Made by a program: the position numbers and the translations under genes. The notes beneath the pieces were generated by a model. It was not told where the DNA came from, ran no database searches, and worked only from the letters and a program-made list of their open reading frames with translations. DNA of 16,901 nt from Chrysochromulina tobinii (taxonomy: Eukaryota; Haptophyta; Prymnesiales; Chrysochromulinaceae), in NCBI GenBank assembly GCA_001275005.1, contig JWZX01001681.1:1-16901 (forward strand), given 5' to 3'. Below, piece by piece: positions 1 through 8,511 of the stretch. Every line of letters begins with the position of its first letter. Within the stretch, counting starts at the first letter, position 1.

Positions 1-329
1 TGGGACGCGGTTCGAAGGAGCTTGAAGCAGTTCTTGAAGCGCCCGCTTTTGTGCTCCCAAATTTGGGACGACAGACTGGCACACGGACGGACGGACAGGT
101 CGGAAATCGGGCACCACCGCAAATTCCTATCGTTTCGCGCACGCGCTAATTTCACGCTGGCGGTTAATCTCTGAGGCTTCCCTCCCGGTATTCAGACGAA
201 ACCGGGGGTGGGGAAGAATATTTCGCAACTTTACTATTGTACTCGAAAGCGTCATCTTCTTCATCATCGCGTCGCACTTGGTCCATCTCTCAGCTCCCTC
301 AACCAATCCTCAACCCTTCAACATACACG
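1..329 (+). promoter_or_regulatory. Upstream region and probable 5' leader of the 1507-aa gene
   Basis: No coding feature is visible. There is a short run of ACGG tetranucleotides around 83-97 and a pyrimidine-rich stretch (TCTTCTTCATCATC, CTCCCTCAACC) at about 254-318 just before the first ATG. No clear TATA box is seen. The pyrimidine-rich stretch is typical of a transcription start or leader region, but the start site cannot be fixed from the sequence. Confidence 0.3.
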
Positions 330-386
330 ATGAATCGGCCGCAGTCACACTCATTTGCTGATCTTCTGCTGGAGCCCAGCTTATGA
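330..386 (+). other. Upstream ORF (18 codons) in the leader of the 1507-aa gene
   Basis: The ATG at 330 has an A at -3, a better initiation context than the main start at 522 (C at -3). It opens an 18-residue frame (MNRPQSHSFADLLLEPSL) that stops with TGA at 384-386. It lies in the same frame as the main ORF but is separated from it by this stop and by a TAG further on. It may be a regulatory uORF. It could also be a first coding exon joined by splicing, but no convincing GT donor is seen next to it. Confidence 0.35.
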
Positions 387-521
387 TATGGATTTCTGGT
401 CTTCGAGTCACGATTGCTTTTTTCATTCGCCCAAAGCAGGCTTCGACGCTTTACAAAAGTTTCCTAGACCGGGGGAGACCTTGGGCTCGTCAGAGGTGTC
501 AAGGAGACTCGGTGGGAACCC

Positions 522-3500
522 ATGCGTCGGAGCGAGGAGTGGACGCTGACGAAGGTCTCGTGGCGCGGCGAGTACCAGCGCCTCGTCCGCCTCACCGAGT
601 CCGCACTGTGCACGCTTGACCCAGGAAGCCGTTGCGAGACCAATCGATTTGCCTTAAGCGACGTGCTTTCAGCCGAGCTGCGTGGCGGCCATCTACTGCT
701 GGTGGTGCTCACACACGGAACATGTGGGCTGCTGCGTCAGCAGCTACGGTTCCAGGCGGATCCATCCGGCCGTGCGGCCACGCTGTGCTCCGCTGTACGC
801 GCCAAGCTCAAGCGTTCCATCTCGCCCGAGGACTCGCTGGCCGCTATTGAGCTGAGCTCAGAGTCGGCCGTGCTGAACGCGATGCCACGCGAACTCGCGA
901 GCACGCATGCGCCGCACGGGTCGCTCGTACACAGCCTGGCCACCTCCTCGATGGCACACCGCGAAACCGACACCATCACGTTTGATGTGGTCGTAGCCGT
1001 GCTCAAGGCGCGTGGGTTCCCGATGCCGCCGCCCTTGTGCGGCGGGCCCGTTGTCGAGTGTCACTGGGGTGGCTCGTCGTCCTGTGATGAGGCCTCCGCG
1101 CACAGCCTCGGTAACGGCCGTGGGAACGGTCGCCCATCGCTCGCTCGGAATCGCAACAACTCTGACGGCGGCAATCTGGGCGCACGCGCGGCTGCTACCA
1201 AAGAAGGCGCCACCAAGGATGGGAACGGCGGCATCAACGGCAGCAGCTATGGTGACACCGCGATAGGGGCGTCACCGACCTTCGAGAGCAGCAGTGACAG
1301 CGAAGAGGACGAGATGGGATTGCTCAGTGCCCCGGTGACCTTTTCGACGGCCGAGGGCGAGGGCGAGGCAGGCAACCCTCGATGGAATTTCCAGGCCTGC
1401 TTTCGATACCGCGCGACGGAGGCGGAGCTGCGATCGCGTCGTCTCGAGCTGCGGCTCGTGCATCGGTGCTGGCCGCTCGGCCAGCCGATCGAGTTCGGGC
1501 ACGTGCGCGTCGCCCTGTACGACATCGCCACCGGTCCGCATAAATTTGACTTGCCGGTGATCACGCCTTCGGGCAGCCATGCTGGCAGGATTGTCTTCCA
1601 GGCGAAGATGGTGCAGCAGTGTGGGCTCTCGATCTCCCTGCCCGAGGTGTCGTGCGTCATGCGCGCGCTCACGCGGCACACCTCGCAGGCGTCGCAGGAT
1701 GCGGCGAACCGCGCGGGCAGCTACTCCCTCTCGGTGTCGCTCACGATGGCGGAGGGGGAATCCCAGCCAGCCCGCGCGGAGTTCGACGCAAGATCTCTGA
1801 AGCTCAACGGCGCGCAGGTGTCGCTCCACCTGCCAGAGTCGCATAAGCTCGAGCCGAGGCTCGCGCTGGTCGCGACCGCCTCCGCCAAGGCCTTCGACCA
1901 GGAGTCCTTCCACCTGTGCGTGTGGGAAGGCCACCCGGCCATCGAGCCGTCGAGACTAGGGAACACGTCGGGGCCGAGGCTGCTCGGCGAGGTGTGGCTT
2001 CCGGTGACCAAGGTGCAGCTCAGCGTGCAGCCGAGCACCGCCCACGGCGAATCGACCACGCAGACGCCATTCAGCGAGGTACTCTGGCTCAACGGCCAGC
2101 GCCTTGGCCGCCTCGAAGGTTGCATTAAGATCACCAACGGGCCCAAGTTCGTGCAGCTGCCGAGCGGGTTCTTCACCGAGATGGGGATCCTTCCGATCGG
2201 ACCCATCGCCGCTGGGAAGGATCGCTCGGCGCGTGACAATGTCGACTTGGCGAGCCTGGGCGCCTCGGCCAAGTGGCAAAACTTCGATGGCGGCGCCTCT
2301 CCACCTCTCGGGGTAGGGGCAACGACAGCACTTGCGGACTTCGAGCAGCCTCCCACCGGCCTCAAGTTGCCCAAGGAGGTGGAGCTGCTCGTCTCCCTTG
2401 TCCAATCGTTGCGCAAAGTCATCCTCGATCTGCATCTCGTGGGTGACCAGGCGAGCCGCCCCGCGACCGCCGCTGGCGTCTCCGCCTCCTCCGCTGCCCT
2501 CCAGTCGGCCACCTTGTCGGACGGCCTCAAGCACTCGCAGAGCTTGACGGACCTCGCAGGCGCCGAGCTCGGCGGCGGCGATGGGCGACGGCACCACAGT
2601 GCGGCTGGCCGCCTCGCCAACTCTGAGATGGCGGCGCGGCGTCTCACGTTCCTCATGGCGCGGCTGCAGCTGCTCCTCGGCCTTTCGAGCAAGGAGAGCT
2701 GCAAGGCCTTCTTCTACTCGTCGGTGAACGCGCTCCAGTGGACGCAGCGCCTCCTGCTCCGACTGTGGGCGTACTTGATCTCGGAGGTCGACTCAATGGC
2801 TTACCGGTACCAGCCTGCCGTCTTCGAGACGCTGCACGCACTCATGCTGCGAGGAGAGCTGGACTGCTCGGCCATGATCGATGGGCCCTCTTCCCTCCTC
2901 GAGAGGTACAAGCGTGCCCTGTGGGAAACGACAGCCTACGTGATCGCGAAGCTCTCGAGGAAAGCGGCGCCCACGGAGGTGCGCGTCTTTTGCTCGCAGG
3001 CGCTCACCATCGCCTTCTTTCGGCTGCCAGCGCTCCGTCACGAGCTACTCACCACCATCCTGCCGCCTGCCGAGTCGCGCCATAAGCATGTGCGCGAGTG
3101 GAACTTGCCCTGGTCGCTGCAAAAGTCGTCCATCGCCGAGGCCGCTGCTGATCACTTTGTGCCGCACGCGAAGGCCCCTTCGGCTGCGTCCCTCTCCGGC
3201 CAAGCCGGCGGGTACGCGGAGCGTATGGCGTGGCGCATGTCGCTGCCGTCGCTGCCCACGCGCAACGCACCGGCCGTCGCGCCACCACTCCCATTCGGAT
3301 CCACCGACTCGCTCGCGTCCGAGTTCGTCGGACTCGAGTTTGCTGGCATGCATGCACAAGACGACGCGTCGTACCTCGAGGGCCAGCTCCGCGCACAGCC
3401 ATTCAGCCAGCTCTCGCCCGCGACCACGCTCACCGGAGCCTCCGCCACACGTGTCGACCAATGGAGTGCGCTCTGGTCGTCGCGGCAGGGCATCAGCTCG

Positions 3501-5045
3501 TCCTTCTCCGGAGCCGACAAAGTGCTCGGTGGCAAGTATTGGCGTGAGCGGCTCAAGAAGCGAGGGCACTGCTTCTTCATGCTCCTCGAGCACTGGGTGC
3601 AGCATGTGCCGATGGCGATGGGCGTGCAGCCGGGAGAGACGGTGCAGTGGCAGGACGTGCCTGGCTTCGCTACCCTCATCAAGGCTTTCCTCATCGAGCT
3701 CAAGCAGCGGCAGCTCGCGCTCTGGCCCGAGTCGATGAAGAGCTGCCTGGTCGCAGTCCTCAAGGCCAATAGGCAGCTGCTGCAAGTGGCCGTGCGCATC
3801 CTGCTCGTGCGCACCTCGTCGCTCCACCTGCGCCCCGCGCTCGCCGTCCTCGCGCACCTCGATACCATCTTCCACGCCGTCTCTGCCGAGCCGTTGCCCC
3901 AAACCTTCCCGTCTGATCCCCTCGTCCACCAGCTCTGCCGCCTGGCCGAGTCGGAGCACTTCAAGGTGGCCGCCTCCGCGCTCATCTTCTACTACACGCA
4001 CCTGGACGTTCTCGGCAACTCTCCGAGCGGCGAGACGACACGTCTAAACATCTTCCGATGGCTACTCGAGCGCTTCGCTCGTTTCTCGCTGCACTGGTCG
4101 CGTGTGGTGCGTACCATCTTCTTCCACCTTGTCGTGGTCAAGGTGGCGCGCTACAGCCCGCCAAGTCCGCAGATGCACCCTGGACCTCGCCGCTCCAGGG
4201 AGATGCAGATGGCGCGCGCTGGGTCCAACTCGTCTGTCTCGTCCCTCTCAAAAGAAGTGTCCGAGCGCGACAGCGCTGGCGGTGGGTTTGGAGGTGATGG
4301 CGAGGGAGATCTGCTCGACTCACTGCTGCAGCGCGAGCGCGAGCGCTCGGAAAAGGAGGAGGAGCTGCCGCCCGCCCGCTTGCAACCCGTGCGTTCACAG
4401 CCGAGCGTGCACAGCCAGCTGTACAAGAGCAACTCCAATAGCTCCCTGGGCGAGAGGAACGGCGAGAGCGTCGTCACGAGCGCGTCGGGGCTTCTCACTC
4501 CACTGATGCTGCTGCACTTGGAGCTGGTCGTCGAGTATGGCCTGCTGCGCGACAGCTTCGAGGCGCGGCTACGCGCCATCGAGACACTCGCGCGCCCCGA
4601 GGCCCAGAATCCCGCCGAGAATCCCCCCGAGGACCAGCGTGAGATTGCAGAGGCCGCCGTCGTGCTCGGACTCGCGCAGAAGACGCCGTGCGCGGGGCGC
4701 GCGCCTGGGAGCAACGCCGACCTGAGCCGCGCGCGAGGCTACGCAGCGTACGCGTGGGGTGAGTACGAATCCGTCGTCAAGAAGCTCGAGGCAGCAGACG
4801 CGGCGGCGGCGATGCGCGGCGAGGGGAGCGGCTTGTCACCGACGACCGTGGGACGTTCGGCGAGCTCGGACGCGCTGCGGAATGGCGACCACGCGGGCGC
4901 CTCGGCGCACCCGACCATCCGACGCTCCGACTCGGCCCCCACTCTCCCGATCTTGACGAATCCCCTCGCTCTCTCGCTCTCGATGATCTCGGCGCATGTG
5001 CACGATGACGAGGAGGACAACGCCAAGGAACACGACGAGTGGTAG
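522..5045 (+). CDS. Large multidomain protein: RME-8-like PH module, C2-like regions, DUF1765/UPF0592-like helical region
   Basis: This is an uninterrupted 1507-aa frame from ATG 522 to TAG 5045. Residues 8-90 (TLTKVSWRGEYQRLV, then a DPxS turn and SDVLS) resemble the PH-like N-terminus of RME-8/DNAJC13, but no J domain is present. Residues about 180-275 are a low-complexity linker rich in Gly, Asn and Ser, ending in an acidic SSSDSEEDE. Residues about 285-380 and 425-545 are beta-rich and C2-like. About 620-880 is helical. About 1003-1212 holds the best-conserved-looking block (HCFFMLLEHWVQHVP; FKVAASALIFYYTHLDVL; FARFSLHWSRVVRTIFFHLV), which resembles the DUF1765 region of fungal and amoebozoan UPF0592 proteins. 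The tail (about 1215-1507) is charged and Ser-rich, with RRSDSAP at 1467-1473 fitting a 14-3-3 mode I site. Family knowledge suggests a membrane-trafficking or peripheral-membrane scaffold; that role is inference. A DOCK protein was considered, but no DHR-2 block is seen. Confidence 0.6.
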   Translation: MRRSEEWTLTKVSWRGEYQRLVRLTESALCTLDPGSRCETNRFALSDVLSAELRGGHLLLVVLTHGTCGLLRQQLRFQADPSGRAATLCSAVRAKLKRSISPEDSLAAIELSSESAVLNAMPRELASTHAPHGSLVHSLATSSMAHRETDTITFDVVVAVLKARGFPMPPPLCGGPVVECHWGGSSSCDEASAHSLGNGRGNGRPSLARNRNNSDGGNLGARAAATKEGATKDGNGGINGSSYGDTAIGASPTFESSSDSEEDEMGLLSAPVTFSTAEGEGEAGNPRWNFQACFRYRATEAELRSRRLELRLVHRCWPLGQPIEFGHVRVALYDIATGPHKFDLPVITPSGSHAGRIVFQAKMVQQCGLSISLPEVSCVMRALTRHTSQASQDAANRAGSYSLSVSLTMAEGESQPARAEFDARSLKLNGAQVSLHLPESHKLEPRLALVATASAKAFDQESFHLCVWEGHPAIEPSRLGNTSGPRLLGEVWLPVTKVQLSVQPSTAHGESTTQTPFSEVLWLNGQRLGRLEGCIKITNGPKFVQLPSGFFTEMGILPIGPIAAGKDRSARDNVDLASLGASAKWQNFDGGASPPLGVGATTALADFEQPPTGLKLPKEVELLVSLVQSLRKVILDLHLVGDQASRPATAAGVSASSAALQSATLSDGLKHSQSLTDLAGAELGGGDGRRHHSAAGRLANSEMAARRLTFLMARLQLLLGLSSKESCKAFFYSSVNALQWTQRLLLRLWAYLISEVDSMAYRYQPAVFETLHALMLRGELDCSAMIDGPSSLLERYKRALWETTAYVIAKLSRKAAPTEVRVFCSQALTIAFFRLPALRHELLTTILPPAESRHKHVREWNLPWSLQKSSIAEAAADHFVPHAKAPSAASLSGQAGGYAERMAWRMSLPSLPTRNAPAVAPPLPFGSTDSLASEFVGLEFAGMHAQDDASYLEGQLRAQPFSQLSPATTLTGASATRVDQWSALWSSRQGISSSFSGADKVLGGKYWRERLKKRGHCFFMLLEHWVQHVPMAMGVQPGETVQWQDVPGFATLIKAFLIELKQRQLALWPESMKSCLVAVLKANRQLLQVAVRILLVRTSSLHLRPALAVLAHLDTIFHAVSAEPLPQTFPSDPLVHQLCRLAESEHFKVAASALIFYYTHLDVLGNSPSGETTRLNIFRWLLERFARFSLHWSRVVRTIFFHLVVVKVARYSPPSPQMHPGPRRSREMQMARAGSNSSVSSLSKEVSERDSAGGGFGGDGEGDLLDSLLQRERERSEKEEELPPARLQPVRSQPSVHSQLYKSNSNSSLGERNGESVVTSASGLLTPLMLLHLELVVEYGLLRDSFEARLRAIETLARPEAQNPAENPPEDQREIAEAAVVLGLAQKTPCAGRAPGSNADLSRARGYAAYAWGEYESVVKKLEAADAAAAMRGEGSGLSPTTVGRSASSDALRNGDHAGASAHPTIRRSDSAPTLPILTNPLALSLSMISAHVHDDEEDNAKEHDEW

Positions 5046-5100
5046 TGCGTGCGCCGCCAGGCGATGGGCGTGGTGCAAGCACATACAACACAGCGGAGCG

Positions 5101-5160
5101 AGTGCCGTGCCCGCTTTGATGCCACGGCACTTTGATGCGGGCACGGCACTTTGATGCGGG
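5101..5160. repeat. 3'-flank hairpin and 19-bp tandem duplication
   Basis: 5101-5114 is the exact reverse complement of 5137-5150, giving a 14-bp GC-rich stem. Overlapping it is a perfect 19-bp direct repeat (5123-5141 and 5142-5160, unit CACGGCACTTTGATGCGGG). It lies 56 bp past the stop of the 1507-aa gene, so it would fold in the 3' UTR or sit at the transcript end. A role in termination or mRNA stability is inference. Confidence 0.6.
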
Positions 5161-5473
5161 CCACCCGCAGCAGGTCTCGGTGGCCCTCTGCGGCCTCGTT
5201 TGTCTTGTCCTTGGCGCATGCCGGCATGGTTTGAGTAAGCAGTTAATGAACAGAGTATGCGAAATACGGAAAGGCAGAAAACACTTTACTAGAACAACAA
5301 CAACGAGACGCCTCGAGTGTTACTTACCGCTAGTGCGTAGAAGAGTCCTTAGTGTCGCTTGTGGAAGTCGCAGCTAACAAGCCTATTACCGCAGCACACC
5401 CACCTGATGAAGAATAATCACGTCGTCGTAAGCCTGTGCACACCGATGATGCCATCGTGTGCGTCCATTTATG

Positions 5474-5647
5474 CTAAGGCCGTTGCTGCTGCTGCTGTCG
5501 CTTCTCAAAATACTCCAGAAGAGCAGCATTTTGCTCTGGGCGCACGGGCTGTTGATGCATCGTGCGCTCCACATCGCGAGACGCAAGTACAACGGCTGCG
5601 CCAATAAGGAAGGCTTGCATGAAGCCTGCTAGCCAGCGTTGATTCAT
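5474..5647 (-). CDS. Small single-pass membrane protein, 57 aa
   Basis: The ATG at 5647 has an A at -3 on the minus strand, and the frame runs 57 codons to TAG. The product has a short basic start (MNQRW), one hydrophobic segment at residues 6-22 (AGFMQAFLIGAAVVLAS), then a polar charged tail with ENQ/Glu-rich helix character and a QQQQQ run near the end (CAG repeats at 5484-5498). The frame stays open upstream to 5695 only without an ATG. Size and layout resemble small accessory subunits of mitochondrial inner-membrane complexes or other small integral membrane proteins, but I do not recognise a family. It is divergent from the SAXO-like gene, with 235 bp between the two start codons. It could be a chance ORF; the clean hydrophobic-then-charged layout argues for a gene. 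Confidence 0.45.
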   Translation of the reverse strand: MNQRWLAGFMQAFLIGAAVVLASRDVERTMHQQPVRPEQNAALLEYFEKRQQQQQRP

Positions 5648-5882
5648 CCTGTCAACTGGGCGAAACGGAGGCGAACGACGACGAATGCGACGCACCCAGC
5701 GCTGCCGTCCATGCTCAGCTTCCGTGAAGAAGGTTTCGAGGGGTGTGAATGTTCGTATTGGTCACAATACTTTGGATGCAACGTGGGTGGTGTAGGGCCG
5801 CGGCGCGGTGCGTTCCACCGCCGGGTCGCCCTTTCTCTTCCAACGCGGGATTGCTGTTTCGTTCTCGGAAACGAAGGACCGC

Positions 5883-6515
5883 ATGCCTTCCGCTCATGAC
5901 ATGCCGACAGGGACGACGACCCATCGCAAGATGTTCCCCCCGCACCCGGTGTGGTATCAGCCGAAGGAGAAACCCGACTGGCTGAGCCGGCCGGTCCCTC
6001 CCTTCACGGAAACCACGAGCTACCGTGCTGCCTTCTTGGAGTGGAATGTGGGGCGCACACCCTCGAAGGCTCCACAACCGATTCCCAGCTCAAAAAGCCC
6101 GCAGTTCCAAAACTCGACTACTTCGCGTGCCGCCTATGCCATCAACCCCTTGCCGCCGATCCCCAAGACCTTTGGGGAGCACGAGTACGTCCCGAACCTC
6201 ACGCCGCTCGGCACAAGCACGCAGAGAGCTGACTACAAAGAGTTTGACGCAGCCTACTACAAAAGTCGGCACGAACGGAAGAGCGAAGTTCCGACCCCCA
6301 AAGAGACGAAGTTCGAAGCTATGACAACACAACGCGCCGCATACCTCTTTCCAAAGGATTGTCCTCGTACGATCTCGTATGCGCCCGAGAAGCCTGAGCA
6401 CATTGTTCCTCCCTTCCCAAACACGACCACCACGCGGAACGACTTTGAGGTCATCACCCTGAAGGAGGCTTGGAAACGGAAGTACGGCCCCATCAACGTG
6501 TCTTCGTCGCCTTGA
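5883..6515 (+). CDS. SAXO-like stabiliser of axonemal microtubules (FAM154/STOP-like)
   Basis: This is a 210-aa protein, basic and rich in Pro, Thr and Tyr, with no membrane segment. Five copies of the Mn-type microtubule-binding repeat are visible, each with a TT-x-R-x-x-Y/F core: ETTSYRAAF (about residue 45), NSTTSRAAY (about 81), LGTSTQRADY (about 115), AMTTQRAAY (about 150) and NTTTTRNDF (about 184). They are spaced 30-40 residues apart and separated by Pro-rich linkers. Proteins of this family bind and stabilise microtubules of cilia, flagella and basal bodies, and several are microtubule inner proteins. The start is ATG 5883 or, with better context (G at -3), ATG 5901. The frame is open upstream to 5808 without an ATG. 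The stop is TGA at 6513-6515. The gene implies a flagellated life stage. Confidence 0.8.
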   Translation: MPSAHDMPTGTTTHRKMFPPHPVWYQPKEKPDWLSRPVPPFTETTSYRAAFLEWNVGRTPSKAPQPIPSSKSPQFQNSTTSRAAYAINPLPPIPKTFGEHEYVPNLTPLGTSTQRADYKEFDAAYYKSRHERKSEVPTPKETKFEAMTTQRAAYLFPKDCPRTISYAPEKPEHIVPPFPNTTTTRNDFEVITLKEAWKRKYGPINVSSSP

Positions 6516-6960
6516 GGTTCGACCGCTCTATCCTGCACTCCAACTCGGACCTCGGGTCATTGACCCCAAGAGTGCCAAGACCAATCAATCACCTTTAAGG
6601 TCTCCGCACTAACATAGGCACAGGGCGCGGCCTCATTCTTTGTTTACTTTGCGTGTGTGTGGTACCCTCTCGGTACACTCGTGTTGTTTCGTGCTCGTGC
6701 AATCGTCTGTATCCGCTAGCCGAGCTCCATGCTTGGTTGAGGCGTATACCCGGGTCCGCCGGGTGGGCGGGAGCGAGAAAATAATAATTAATCCAATACG
6801 TAAATTACGAAGTGCTTCGCTTGCGTAGCTGCCACGCGGGCACCCCGTCGGAGGACGGAGGGCCAGAAGATCACACCCTCGCGTGTAAGTAACCTTTTAG
6901 TTAGTCGCTGTAGAAACAACACTCCACCCAAGAGAGAAGAGTCAAGCGACGTGTCAGGTG
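6516..6960. other. Convergent intergenic spacer
   Basis: This stretch lies between the 3' ends of the SAXO-like gene (+) and the glycosyltransferase gene (-). It contains no convincing gene. An AT-rich patch at about 6778-6810 stands out against the GC-rich surroundings and could serve 3'-end formation for either gene. No tRNA cloverleaf was found. Confidence 0.5.
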
Positions 6961-8340
6961 TCATGCGCGGTGAGATGTGCAGCCACGGCAGTCACCTATG
7001 AAAGCTGACCCCCAAAACCTGGGACTGTACGTGCGCTGAGAGATATTGCACAGCTCGGCACAAATCCCCACGACGGCTGCAACCTCCTCCGCCGTCACGC
7101 ACGATTCAATCTCAGTGAGGTTGTGCATGGTAACATAGTTATAGTATTGCCCGGATGTATTGCGCCACCGAGCAGTGAATAAGAAAGACGAGGCGTCATT
7201 ATTGCGCCACCGAGCAGTGAGTAAGAAAGACGAGGCGTCAAAGGTCATCGCACGGACTGCATTCGCGAGCAACCACCAGTCTAGGAACACCTTGCTCGAA
7301 TCACCATCGCGGGTAACGTCGTTGAAGGTGTGTCCAGGAGGACCCGCCCGCATGCCTAAATGCACAGCACGCCCGATGGCCGAACTGCTGAGCCAGCCGA
7401 GTTTCCGGGCAATGTGTTCAACCTGTGGTGTGTCGGATATCACCAGTGGCTTGAGACCAAACTGAGCGCTGTGCTTGGCAAAGCAAGCCAGGGCAGCTCC
7501 CGGATTGTGTCGGATGGCTGACGGCCGGGCTTCTGTCGACCACAACCAGTTGTTGTCATTCGGCGCAAGACTTGTGTTGGCCATGCTACCATCACCAAGT
7601 CGCACATGCAGTGCCATGTAGGGCGTTCCTACTGGCACCACGCGCTGTTGCAAGCCCAAGAGTGTTTCCGTCGGCTGAAAGAAAGTTCTCGAGATGCAAG
7701 GCGCTGGAAATTGGAAAAGGTTTGTAATGTTATCCAACGTGCCTTGGATAATGGCCCCGCTCCCAGCTTGTGAACCTCCTCTGAGTACTTTGTCGATGGA
7801 AGTGTGCTCTGAAGCATGGAAGCCAACGATCTTTCCCTCTATCTTGTGGCCTTGCACCATGTCGCGGGAATACATATACCTGGGCGTTTTGAATTGCGGA
7901 ACGTGTACCTGAGGAACCGTCTTGTTTGCGACACATGAACGTGTACTTGCAGGATAGCACCTTGTGTCACCAAAGTTCAGACCCTTAGCACTCCAGTCGA
8001 TGCTGTTGGCGCCACGAAAGAACCGGCCAATCCTGTTGGAGATTCCAATTGCCTGGTGGTCGAACGGGCACTCGAGGATCAGTGCACGTTCTGTCAATAT
8101 TGAGGCAATGACCGCCGCGGGAAATGCCTTCATGAAGGATCCGAGGCCAGAACTCTCAGCGCAGAAGACTAGCAGGCGGCCTTCGCATCTCCAGCGCGCG
8201 TGTTCTTTCGGGTATACGTTTGCAAGGTACCCACAATCCTCCAGCCCAGGAGTCAGTGTCGGTCTGTTTTGATGGCGCTGTTTGCAAGGATCTCGCTGGC
8301 TAGCATGCCAGGTCTCTTCCCAACGCGACTCTCGTGGCAT
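6961..8340 (-). CDS. Fucosyltransferase-like glycosyltransferase (GT11/GT23/GT37/O-FucT superfamily)
   Basis: A 459-aa product from ATG 8340 (G at -3) to TGA 6963. Residues about 55-80 (SSGLGSFMKAFPAAVIAS, then LTERALIL) match the N-terminal Gly-rich and LTxRxLLI block of fucosyltransferases of the GT-B type. MALHVRLGDG at about 241-250 is the region I donor-binding motif (HxRxGD). LVISDTPQVEHIARKLGW at about 300-317 fits region II. FLDWWLLANA followed by DASSF at about 350-370 fits region III. Such enzymes transfer fucose from GDP-fucose in the Golgi or ER. No signal anchor is visible at the N-terminus, so a short upstream exon may be missing. A 14-residue tandem duplication sits inside region III (residues about 367-394). 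Acceptor and linkage cannot be told. The gene is divergent from the prolyl 4-hydroxylase. Confidence 0.7.
   Translation of the reverse strand: MPRESRWEETWHASQRDPCKQRHQNRPTLTPGLEDCGYLANVYPKEHARWRCEGRLLVFCAESSGLGSFMKAFPAAVIASILTERALILECPFDHQAIGISNRIGRFFRGANSIDWSAKGLNFGDTRCYPASTRSCVANKTVPQVHVPQFKTPRYMYSRDMVQGHKIEGKIVGFHASEHTSIDKVLRGGSQAGSGAIIQGTLDNITNLFQFPAPCISRTFFQPTETLLGLQQRVVPVGTPYMALHVRLGDGSMANTSLAPNDNNWLWSTEARPSAIRHNPGAALACFAKHSAQFGLKPLVISDTPQVEHIARKLGWLSSSAIGRAVHLGMRAGPPGHTFNDVTRDGDSSKVFLDWWLLANAVRAMTFDASSFLLTARWRNNDASSFLFTARWRNTSGQYYNYVTMHNLTEIESCVTAEEVAAVVGICAELCNISQRTYSPRFWGSAFIGDCRGCTSHRA
7159..7240 (-). repeat. 42-bp in-frame tandem duplication within the glycosyltransferase gene
   Basis: 7159-7198 and 7201-7240 are 40-bp copies differing at one base (A/G), with a period of 42 bp. 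On the minus strand they encode two consecutive copies of DASSFLxTARWRN. Near identity implies a recent duplication or a collapsed or expanded assembly feature. Confidence 0.9.
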
Positions 8341-8511
8341 GACCTCCGTGTGGTGTGGCACCCCTCGACGGGAACAAAAACATGCCCAAAAAGGATTTCC
8401 GTGCGCGATGAGATCTATAGAGACTCGTTCTTAGGTCTCGACAGAGAGGTTTCAAGGCCGCCCGTCAATAACTTCTCACGCTCAGCGGAAGGTCCGCTGA
8501 AAGAGGCGGTC
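8341..8511. promoter_or_regulatory. Shared divergent promoter of the glycosyltransferase and prolyl 4-hydroxylase genes
   Basis: Only 171 bp separate the two start codons (8340 on -, 8512 on +), so both promoters must lie in this interval or overlap the coding regions. No canonical TATA box is seen. The stretch at 8381-8396 (AACAAAAACATGCCCA) is locally A-rich. The plus-strand frame is open across the interval but has no in-frame ATG that favours an earlier start than 8512. Confidence 0.5.

Noticed and set aside
3045-4001. Long minus-strand open frames (for example 3045-4001 and 1721-2704) opposite the 1507-aa gene
   Set aside because: They are antisense to a domain-bearing ORF, are Arg/Ser/Glu-biased as expected from GC-rich shadow frames, and show no domain.
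522-5045. DOCK-family guanine exchange factor
   Set aside because: C2-like regions are present, but no DHR-2-like catalytic block is visible, and the helical part fits DUF1765 better.
8200-8511. N-terminal extension of the prolyl 4-hydroxylase from 8200
   Set aside because: The frame is open but has no upstream ATG preferable to 8512 and overlaps the start of the divergent gene; the first codon of the open frame is GTG.
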